13,173 nt of DNA from an uncultured Bacilli bacterium. Its GTDB lineage: Bacteria; Bacillota_I; Bacilli_A; RF39; UBA660. Position 1 is the stretch's first letter. Each line of letters starts with the position of its first letter. This document shows positions 7,126 to 13,173 of the stretch, piece after piece. The DNA is taken from positions 1 through 13,173 of the forward strand of contig CALVPC010000021.1 in assembly GCA_944350405.1 (NCBI GenBank), given 5' to 3'. The translations under genes were made by a program, and so were the position numbers. Under the pieces are notes generated by a model. It did not search any database and was not told where the DNA came from. It saw only the letters and a program-made list of their open reading frames with translations.

Positions 7126-8576
7126 TCTTTTACCCCCTTAATCTTAGAAAGTTCCTTAAGAACAATCTCTTTATCTGTTTCATAAGGCACAAATGTATCA
7201 CCAATTATTTGATAATTTTCATCACCTTTTCCTAAAAGTGCAATAACATCATCACTAGTAGCATCCCTAAGTGCTTTCGCTATAGCTTTATACCTATTTT
7301 CTATAATCTCATAATTAGAATGATACTTAGTAATATAGAAAGCAATCTCATTACATATTTCTCTAACTGACGCATGACCTGGATCTTCTTCAGTCAAATA
7401 TACATAATCCGCATACATACCAGCAAGTTCTCCCATTTCTTTTCTTCTATTAAACCCCTTATCTCCAGGACAACCAAATATAACTTTAATCTTTCTATTT
7501 GGAAAATTATCTTTTAAAGCCTTATAAAATGCTTCAGCACTAAGCCTATTATGAGCGTAATCAATTATTATAGGACAAACGCCCTTATTAATTATATTCA
7601 TTCTACCAGGAATAGATGTATTAATAAGTCCTTTACAAATATCTTTATAGCTTGCTCCAATAATTTTACCAACAATTATTGCACTAGCAGCATTAACAAC
7701 ATTAAATTCTCCTAACATATTAATTTCATATATTTCAGTATTAACACCATCAAATAGTTCAAATGAAATATTACTACCATTAGAAATATTTTTTATAATA
7801 TAATCTGCATCACTAAAACCGAAAGTAATTACATCCTTATCACAAACAGCATCCATAACTCTATCTAAATGATCTGTTCCTTTAAAAACAATAACTTTAT
7901 CACACATTTTTAAAAACTCTAATTTACAAGAAAAATAATCTTCAAAATCCTTATGTTCTAAAGTAGAAATATGATCTTCACTAATATTAAGAAAAATACC
8001 TATATCAAAATTCATATTATAAACCCTACTATGTTTTATTGCTTGACTAGATACTTCCATAGAAACATATTTTAAATTACAATCAGACATTTCTTTAAAA
8101 TATTTATGTAAATCCAAACTTTCTGGAGTAGTCAGTTCATGTGAACCCTCTCTTTTTCCAGTATATAAATAGTGACTTGCAATAATACCTGGCTTATATC
8201 CCAAATAATTAGTAAGAATATTATTTATAAAATAATTAACTGTTGTCTTACCTTTAGTTCCAGTTATTCCTATTTTAAAAAGATTATCAGTATAAAAAAG
8301 TTCTGCAATTAAAGATAAAGACTTTCTAACATCAGTAACAATTATTTTAGGAATATTAGTAGAATACTCTACTTCACTAACATAACAAACTGCTCCTAAA
8401 GAAACTGCATTCTTTAAATAATCTTCTTTAAAATGATTACCTTTACATATAAAAAGTGTATTTTCTTTTATATCTTTTGAATTATAAGATACATAATCTA
8501 TATTTACTAAGCAATCATCATAACAAATAACTAAATCATTATTTTTTAAAACATTTACAATATCACTAATTTTCAT
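7122..8576 (-). CDS. murE: UDP-MurNAc-L-Ala-D-Glu ligase, MurE family
   Basis: A cytoplasmic Mur ligase adding the third, usually diamino, residue of the stem peptide. In a 484-residue protein from ATG 8576, the N-terminal UDP-binding domain is followed by the ATP loop GTKGKTT (106-112). Then come TTPES (149-153), EVSSQAI (174-180), NISEDH (197-202), the probable carbamylated lysine K218 and IIDYAHN (337-343). The motif that reads DNPR in diaminopimelate enzymes is E397-D-P-G400 here, and the usual GKGHE is GKGDE (449-453), so the amino acid added cannot be assigned from sequence. Start: ATG with AGGTG six bases upstream; an in-frame GTG at 8585 is less supported. It overlaps the recombinase gene by 11 bp, and its TAG stop overlaps the likely murF start. 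Confidence 0.92.
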   Translation of the reverse strand: MKISDIVNVLKNNDLVICYDDCLVNIDYVSYNSKDIKENTLFICKGNHFKEDYLKNAVSLGAVCYVSEVEYSTNIPKIIVTDVRKSLSLIAELFYTDNLFKIGITGTKGKTTVNYFINNILTNYLGYKPGIIASHYLYTGKREGSHELTTPESLDLHKYFKEMSDCNLKYVSMEVSSQAIKHSRVYNMNFDIGIFLNISEDHISTLEHKDFEDYFSCKLEFLKMCDKVIVFKGTDHLDRVMDAVCDKDVITFGFSDADYIIKNISNGSNISFELFDGVNTEIYEINMLGEFNVVNAASAIIVGKIIGASYKDICKGLINTSIPGRMNIINKGVCPIIIDYAHNRLSAEAFYKALKDNFPNRKIKVIFGCPGDKGFNRRKEMGELAGMYADYVYLTEEDPGHASVREICNEIAFYITKYHSNYEIIENRYKAIAKALRDATSDDVIALLGKGDENYQIIGDTFVPYETDKEIVLKELSKIKGVKE

Positions 8577-9462
8577 CCTTAACACCTATCTTTCTATTTC
8601 CTCTAGGATGACTTTTCAAATAAACATCCTTTAATCTATCATTAGTTACATGAGTATAAATCTGAGTCGCTTTCAAAGACGAATGCCCTAACAACTCCTG
8701 AACACTTAAAAGATCACACCCCTCATTTAGCAAATGAGTAGCAAAAGAATGTCTAATCATATGAGGAGAAATTTTCACATTTAAACTAGTTTTATTAATA
8801 AGTTTATTAAGTATATATCGAACACCTCTAGAAGTAAGTCTACTTTTATTTTTATTTATAAATAAATATGGACAACTATCATTTCTAAGTTTCAAATACA
8901 TATCAAGAATCTCTCTAGCATACTCTCCAAAATAAACTATTCTTTCTTTTCCACCTTTCCCAAGTATTTTAATAGAATTATCAAACAAATTAATATCCGA
9001 TATCTTTATCATCTCAAGTTCACCAACTCGAATTCCAGTAGCATATAACATTTCCAAAATAAGTCTATCTCGAATACCAAAAATATCATTTAAACAACAA
9101 GAATTAAATAATTCTTCTAATTCATTATAGTATAAAAATTTAGGTAAAAGCTTATCTTTTTTAGGGCCTTTAGTAAGACAAAAAGGATTATAACTGACAT
9201 ATTCATGTCTTGCCATATATCTATAAAAACTTCTTATAGAAGTAATTTTTCTAGCAATTGTATTTTTAGAATAATTAAATGTTTCCATATAATTATAAAA
9301 TTTTCTAATAGTAGAATAATCTACATCCAAAACAGATATTTTATTTATTTCTAAAAAATCTTTAAAAAATACTAAATCATCTCTATAACCAATAATAGTT
9401 TTATCAGAATATTTTTTTTGATACAAAAGATAATCTAAATATTCATTCATATATTCTTCCAT
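8566..9462 (-). CDS. Tyrosine recombinase, XerC/XerD type
   Basis: A 298-residue site-specific recombinase with the two-domain Xer layout. An N-terminal SAM-like core-binding domain (about 1-90) precedes the catalytic domain. Catalytic residues are R145 in ATGIRVGEL, a lysine in LGKGGKE (168-174), H234-x-x-R237 in SPHMIRHSFATHLL, H260 in LLGHSS and nucleophile Y269 in TQIYTH. Full length and intact active site suggest the housekeeping enzyme that resolves chromosome dimers at dif with FtsK, not a phage integrase; no attachment sites or phage genes are nearby. I cannot tell XerC from XerD. Start ATG 9462 has GGTGA five bases upstream. A GTG at 9474 precedes the predicted transcription start, and ATG 9450 (with GGAAG) is an alternative. 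It is the first gene of the operon with murE, murF and the hydrolase. Confidence 0.93.
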   Translation of the reverse strand: MEEYMNEYLDYLLYQKKYSDKTIIGYRDDLVFFKDFLEINKISVLDVDYSTIRKFYNYMETFNYSKNTIARKITSIRSFYRYMARHEYVSYNPFCLTKGPKKDKLLPKFLYYNELEELFNSCCLNDIFGIRDRLILEMLYATGIRVGELEMIKISDINLFDNSIKILGKGGKERIVYFGEYAREILDMYLKLRNDSCPYLFINKNKSRLTSRGVRYILNKLINKTSLNVKISPHMIRHSFATHLLNEGCDLLSVQELLGHSSLKATQIYTHVTNDRLKDVYLKSHPRGNRKIGVKDEN

Positions 9463-9478
9463 ATATGTCACCACTTTA

Positions 9479-9487
9479 ATTTTATCA
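9479..9487 (-). promoter_or_regulatory. Extended -10 promoter of the xer-murE-murF operon
   Basis: The minus strand reads TG-A-TAAAAT (9487-9479), 16 nt before ATG 9462. No good -35 is found at 17 nt. The predicted leader is about 10 nt and begins with GGTGA. The ezrA terminator just upstream supports an independent transcription unit. Confidence 0.55.
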
Positions 9488-9537
9488 TAATTAAAAACGA
9501 AATACTATCATGAAAAATAAAATAGACAAATATTTAC

Positions 9538-9565
9538 AAAAAAGTACAAGATAATATCTTGTACT
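9538..9565 (-). terminator. Intrinsic terminator of ezrA
   Basis: A perfect palindrome at 9543-9565 (AGTACAAGAT, 3-nt loop, ATCTTGTACT) is followed on the minus strand by a T-run (TTTTTT, counting the arm's last T). The stem begins inside the ezrA TAG stop codon. Confidence 0.88.
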
Positions 9566-11273
9566 AATCTTCCTTATACAAATTAAGCATCTTTTTATAA
9601 ATATCTGGTTCAATAATATTAATGGCAGCAATAGCAGTTTCCAAACTTTTCTTATAATTTCCCTTAAAAAATAATTGCCCAGCCATATCAAGACCATTTT
9701 CTATATCTTTATCAAGAGGCTTATATCTGTTCCCGTACATAATTGTCATCTCACAAAGTCTTGCTGTTTTAATCATCTCATTAGTAGTACCATATAACTT
9801 TAATGATAAATCACGAGCAGTATCAACCCTAATATTAAGTGTTTTAATAGTAATAGGAGTTTTTTCAAGCTCTTTTACTATTTCATATATTGCCTCATTA
9901 GCCTCACTTAATTCTACAAAATAATTATTAGAAATAATAGGAAGTGGATAATTTCTTATCTTACTACGGCATTTCTTTAAAAGTTCAGTAATCTCATCTA
10001 ACTGTTCACGCGCTCTAATTTCATCATCATGCATACTACCTAAAGATTTTAAACATATATTTAAATCTTCCTCAATCTTTCCAAATCCATTAGCTAATCT
10101 AGTCATTCTATCTTTTAGCTTAGAATAAGGCAAAACTTTATTTTTCAAATCACCAATTATATGATTAAACTCACTATTTGTAGTATAAAGCTCTTTATTA
10201 ACATTTCCTAAATCATTTAAATCATCTTCTGTTAAATTATACATACTTTTAATATCATCTAATTGATTATATATATCTGTAACTATTCCATTAACTTTTT
10301 GAAGTTTAACTTTAAAAGATTTAGCAACCTCATCAAAAACTTTCTTACTTCTTTTTTCAAGATCAAAATCGTTATAAAGATTGTCTAAATAATCTAAAAA
10401 AGTTTTAAGTTCAAACATACTATCTTCTAAATTAAGAATTTTAAGTCTAGTTTTTATATCACTAATCTTATTAACAATTTGTTCTATATTATATGGAACT
10501 TTTAAATAATCAAGAGGATAATCTTTAGCAACCATTTTATCATAAATATCTTTAAGTTCTTTTACTCTAGCAGGAATTATTTTATCAGTAAGCAGTATAA
10601 TATCTGGAAGTTCTTCAATAACAACACCAATATGTGCTATCATCTCATCAAGAACTTTAACAACCCCTACAACTTCCTCATATTCATTATGTTCCATAAC
10701 TTCTTCAAAATCAGAAAATTTTTTCTCAATATTTTCAAATTGAAGTTCAATATTTGTAATTACATCACCATAAGCAACCTTATTATTTTCAAATGTCCTT
10801 TCAAGCTCTCTAAATCTTGATTTAAGTTTTGTTACAATAGCACGATTCCTTTCTTCACTCATTGTAACTTCTCTAATTTCATCCAGTAAATTATCAGTAC
10901 TAACCCTAAGTTTATAAATTTCCATTTCAAGATCAACAATTGCTTCTTTAGCAGCCTCATAGCCACTTGTCTCAATAATATTGTCAACCTCAAGAAGTTG
11001 ATCTGTAATAGAACTAAATCTTTCATTCTTTATTTTTTCATATCGTTTTTTCCATTCTTCATACTTATCTTCTAATTGTTCATTTTTTACTATAACCTCT
11101 ATTTTTTGGAGTTCAGTCATAACAGGAGTAGCTACTATCAAGTTTCTTTGCCTTTCAAGCTCCTCTAATTTTTCTCTAAGACGCTTTATTTTACTTCTTT
11201 TATAAAGCACTATAAAAACTACTAATAAAATTAGTACTACAATAATAATCGATACTAAATAAAGTGTCTTCAT
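9564..11273 (-). CDS. ezrA: Septation ring formation regulator EzrA
   Basis: A 569-residue membrane-anchored regulator of FtsZ assembly in Firmicutes. An N-terminal membrane segment (about residues 3-24) is followed by positive residues KRSKIKR, with the remainder cytoplasmic. That remainder is a long chain of heptad-rich helices, as in the spectrin-like repeats of EzrA. YGNRYK near the C-terminus (513-518) corresponds to the conserved EzrA patch needed for localisation at mid-cell. Length is close to the usual 560-575. I chose ATG 11273, which has AGGTGG just upstream. An ATG at 11294 lies within the likely -10 element and lacks a ribosome binding site. It is a single-gene unit between rny and the xer operon, with its own terminator. 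Confidence 0.93.
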   Translation of the reverse strand: MKTLYLVSIIIVVLILLVVFIVLYKRSKIKRLREKLEELERQRNLIVATPVMTELQKIEVIVKNEQLEDKYEEWKKRYEKIKNERFSSITDQLLEVDNIIETSGYEAAKEAIVDLEMEIYKLRVSTDNLLDEIREVTMSEERNRAIVTKLKSRFRELERTFENNKVAYGDVITNIELQFENIEKKFSDFEEVMEHNEYEEVVGVVKVLDEMIAHIGVVIEELPDIILLTDKIIPARVKELKDIYDKMVAKDYPLDYLKVPYNIEQIVNKISDIKTRLKILNLEDSMFELKTFLDYLDNLYNDFDLEKRSKKVFDEVAKSFKVKLQKVNGIVTDIYNQLDDIKSMYNLTEDDLNDLGNVNKELYTTNSEFNHIIGDLKNKVLPYSKLKDRMTRLANGFGKIEEDLNICLKSLGSMHDDEIRAREQLDEITELLKKCRSKIRNYPLPIISNNYFVELSEANEAIYEIVKELEKTPITIKTLNIRVDTARDLSLKLYGTTNEMIKTARLCEMTIMYGNRYKPLDKDIENGLDMAGQLFFKGNYKKSLETAIAAINIIEPDIYKKMLNLYKED

Positions 11274-11292
11274 ACAACCACCTACTATAAAC

Positions 11293-11301
11293 ATTCTAAC
11301 A
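11293..11301 (-). promoter_or_regulatory. Extended -10 promoter of ezrA
   Basis: The minus strand reads TG-T-TAGAAT (11301-11293). The -35 is weak (TTTATA at 11316-11321, 17-nt spacer). The predicted start near 11286 gives a leader of about 13 nt to ATG 11273. The interval 11302-11403 holds otherwise only AT-rich sequence. Confidence 0.5.
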
Positions 11302-11403
11302 CAAAAGAAGTAATTTATAAATAAAAAGCATTAAAATTAATAAAATTATCATAAATTTTTTATTAATAATACATGAATAATGTAAAAAATATACAATCAA
11401 TAT

Positions 11404-11428
11404 AAAAAAGGCTTATTTAGCCTCTTCT
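11404..11428 (-). terminator. Intrinsic terminator of rny containing its stop codon
   Basis: On the minus strand AGGCT (11423-11419), loop AAATA and AGCCT (11413-11409) form the stem, extendable outward by A-T and G-T pairs. A T-run follows (TTTTT at 11408-11404, TTTTTT counting the arm's last T). The rny TAA stop lies at the loop/stem junction. Confidence 0.78.
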
Positions 11429-12966
11429 ACAACCCTTGTTTCTCTAACTACAGTTACCTTAATAGTACCAGGATACTGCATTTCATTTTCTATCTTTTCT
11501 TTAATTTCTCTTGCAATTTTATAACTCTTAACGTCATCAACTTCTTCAGGCTTTACTAAAACTCTAAGTTCTCTACCAGCTTGAAGTGCATAACTTTTAT
11601 CAACACCACTAATACCATTAGAAATGCTTTCCAGTTGCTCAAGACGCTTAATGTAATTTTCTAATGAATCATTTCTGGCACCAGGCCTTGAAGCAGATAA
11701 ACTATCAGCTATTTGAACTAAATTAGAAATTATATTAGTTTGAGGAGCGTCACCATGATGCGATGCTATGGCATTAATAACAATCTCGTTTTCTTTATAC
11801 TTCTTAGCCAAATCTACACCAATATCTACATGACTACCTTCTATTTCATGATCGATAGCTTTTCCAATATCATGCAACAACCCTGCTCTTTTAGCAAGAG
11901 TAACATTTTCTCCTAGTTCTGCAGCCATAATTCCAGCTAGATGTGCAACTTCCATAGAATGATGAAGTGCATTTTGTCCATAACTAGTTCTAAAATAAAG
12001 CTTACCAATAATTTCAATTAAATCATTATCAACTTTAGTAATTCCAAGTTCAAATAAAGCATTATTACCAAATTCAATTATTTTTTCTTTCATTTCACGA
12101 ACAGTTCTATCATACACTTCTTCAATACGAGTTGGATTGATTCTTCCATCTTTAATTAAAGTTTCAATAGTTATTTTAGCAATCTCTCTTCTTAAAGGAT
12201 CAAAAGAAGAAATAACTATTACTTCTGGAGTATCATCAATAATCAAATCAACTCCTGTAACGGCTTCTATTGTCCTAATATTTCTACCTTCTCTACCAAT
12301 AATTCTTCCTTTCATCTCATTATTAGGAAGTTCAATAGTAGAAACAGTTTGCTCATTACTAACATCTGAAGAATATCTTTGCATTGTACTAACCAACATC
12401 TCTTTAGCACTCTTATCAATAGTAAGTTTTGCTTCATCTTCGCGTTCTTTAATATAATTAGCAATTTCTACATTCATATCTTCTTCAATCTTTTTCATAA
12501 TCAAATCATGAGCTTTATTCTTATCAAGACCACTTATCTTAGAAAGAAGTTCTATTTGTTCTTCTTTTAACTTCTCCATTTCAGCTTGATCATCCTGAAT
12601 CTTTTTAAGTCTATCCTGTAATCTTTCTTCACGATCATCTAAAAGTTGTTCTCTTTTCTGATAATTTTCATCACGCTTATCCATATTTTTTTCTCTTTGA
12701 ATAAGTCTTTCTTCCGATTCTTTAATTTCAGCTTTTTTCTCTTTTATTTCCTTATCCAAATCCATCTTAAGTTTATGAGATTCTTCTTTAGCACTAAAAA
12801 GCATATCCCTTTTAACTTTTTCAGCTTCTTTTTGAGCTTTTTCAAGATAACTCTTTATCTTAGATTCAGCATTGTTAACCCTAAAATGATTTATTAAAAA
12901 AGTTAAACCAATTCCTAGGAATAATCCAATTATGACCAATAAAATGGAGAACATTTCACTATTCAT
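11413..12966 (-). CDS. rny: Ribonuclease Y
   Basis: A 517-residue membrane-bound endoribonuclease that starts decay of many mRNAs in Firmicutes. Domain order is an N-terminal membrane segment (about 6-26) and a long, highly charged coiled coil (about 30-190). A KH RNA-binding domain follows with RIIGREGRNIR (221-231), then an HD domain with H335-H336, catalytic H365-D366 in LLHDIGK, and ASHHGD (401-406). The C-terminal region is conserved (ALQAGRELRVLV, YPGTIKVTVVRE). Length matches the family (about 520). Start ATG 12966 has a strong GGAGGT five bases upstream; an in-frame ATG at 12978 overlaps that site and is unlikely. It appears monocistronic, with a promoter upstream and a terminator at its stop. 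Confidence 0.96.
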   Translation of the reverse strand: MNSEMFSILLVIIGLFLGIGLTFLINHFRVNNAESKIKSYLEKAQKEAEKVKRDMLFSAKEESHKLKMDLDKEIKEKKAEIKESEERLIQREKNMDKRDENYQKREQLLDDREERLQDRLKKIQDDQAEMEKLKEEQIELLSKISGLDKNKAHDLIMKKIEEDMNVEIANYIKEREDEAKLTIDKSAKEMLVSTMQRYSSDVSNEQTVSTIELPNNEMKGRIIGREGRNIRTIEAVTGVDLIIDDTPEVIVISSFDPLRREIAKITIETLIKDGRINPTRIEEVYDRTVREMKEKIIEFGNNALFELGITKVDNDLIEIIGKLYFRTSYGQNALHHSMEVAHLAGIMAAELGENVTLAKRAGLLHDIGKAIDHEIEGSHVDIGVDLAKKYKENEIVINAIASHHGDAPQTNIISNLVQIADSLSASRPGARNDSLENYIKRLEQLESISNGISGVDKSYALQAGRELRVLVKPEEVDDVKSYKIAREIKEKIENEMQYPGTIKVTVVRETRVVEEAK

Positions 12967-13024
12967 AATTACCTCCATTTCTTATGTCAAATAATAATTA
13001 ATATAATTACCTAACACTAATCTT

Positions 13025-13053
13025 ATTTTAAAATTAAAAAATAAAAAAGTCAA
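13025..13053 (-). promoter_or_regulatory. Promoter of rny
   Basis: The minus strand reads TTGACT (13053-13048), a 17-nt spacer, then TAAAAT (13030-13025). Predicted start is near 13018, giving a leader of about 52 nt, longer than the others in this window. Confidence 0.75.
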
Positions 13054-13060
13054 CCAAAAG

Positions 13061-13097
13061 AAAACTATCAATTATACCAATTATATTTGATAGTTTT
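13061..13097 (-). terminator. Hairpin terminator after the upstream gene
   Basis: Arms AAAACTATCAA (13061-13071) and TTGATAGTTTT (13087-13097) are perfectly complementary over 11 bp with a 15-nt loop. In minus-strand RNA the stem ends in TTTT then CTTTT, a modest U-tract. It lies just after the stop of the partial gene. In plus-strand RNA it would also be followed by T's, but no plus gene leads into it. Confidence 0.65.
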
Positions 13098-13101
13098 TTA
13101 T

Positions 13102-13173
13102 CTATTCAATATTAAATGTTTGTTTATCATATAAATAGTTATGAAGCACTTCTTCTTCTGTTAATGCTTTATT
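13102..13173 (-). CDS. C-terminal fragment of an unidentified protein
   Basis: An open frame runs into the right edge of the window and ends in TAG at 13104-13102. Only 23 residues are visible (reading NKALTEEEVLHNY then LYDKQTFNIE). The frame is followed directly by a terminator hairpin, which supports a real gene end. In some Firmicutes recA lies upstream of rny, but this fragment is too short to identify and I do not assign a function. Confidence 0.6.
   Translation of the reverse strand, partial: NKALTEEEVLHNYLYDKQTFNIE

Noticed and set aside
8566..9462. Recombinase as integrase of a mobile element
   Set aside because: Length and motifs are housekeeping Xer type, the gene is embedded in a mur operon, and no direct repeats, attachment sites or phage genes are visible.
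12985..12990. TTGACA on the minus strand just upstream of rny
   Set aside because: There is no -10 at 16-18 nt; that position is already in the rny ribosome binding site and start.
698..13104. Mycoplasma-type genetic code (TGA = Trp)
   Set aside because: Frames are full length under the standard code and tryptophans are TGG, which would be unlikely in so AT-rich a genome using TGA for Trp.

Overview
The window looks like a chromosomal housekeeping segment from a very AT-rich, low-GC Gram-positive bacterium (Bacillota; Bacilli/Erysipelotrichia or an uncultured Tenericutes-like relative such as RF39). Four things support this. The genes ezrA, rny (RNase Y), a YutH-family gene, a YugI-type S1 gene and an Nfu gene are typical of Firmicutes. 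The tRNA genes encode CCA. Promoters are sigma-A-like TTGACA/TATAAT, often with an extended -10 TG. Shine-Dalgarno sequences match AGGAGGTGAT. Tryptophan is written TGG and reading frames are intact, so the standard code is used. All eleven stop codons visible are TAA or TAG. I see no mobile element, prophage, CRISPR array or defence island.

Layout, left to right. Positions 1-605 hold seven tRNA genes on the minus strand, transcribed Val-Thr-Tyr-Gln-Lys-Leu-Ser, with Ser cut by the window edge. They are driven by a near-consensus promoter at 643-671. A small S1-domain RNA-binding protein gene (minus) precedes them. The only plus-strand gene, an Nfu-type iron-sulfur scaffold (1158-1385), converges on a YutH-like kinase-fold gene (1372-2274) and overlaps it inside a shared terminator hairpin. 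parE (topoisomerase IV subunit B) lies upstream of the yutH-like gene, with a terminator-like hairpin at their junction.

Next comes an apparent four-gene minus-strand operon: Xer-type tyrosine recombinase, murE, murF and a serine beta-lactamase-fold protein without a signal peptide. It ends in a hairpin terminator at 4259-4293. Upstream of it are two single-gene units, ezrA (Z-ring regulator) and rny (membrane-bound endoribonuclease), each with its own promoter and terminator. The last 72 bases hold the C-terminal end of an unidentified upstream gene.

Together the genes serve the cell cycle and envelope: peptidoglycan precursor assembly (MurE, MurF), division-ring control (EzrA), chromosome resolution and decatenation (Xer, ParE), plus mRNA turnover (RNase Y), translation (tRNAs, S1 protein) and Fe-S assembly.

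No clearly new system is present. The most notable observations are a murF that seems to start at a non-canonical AUA codon overlapping the murE stop, a hairpin that overlaps the start of the yutH-like gene, terminators built into coding ends, and a consistent pattern of very short 5' leaders. Several start codons were set from these signals and differ from the longest open frame.
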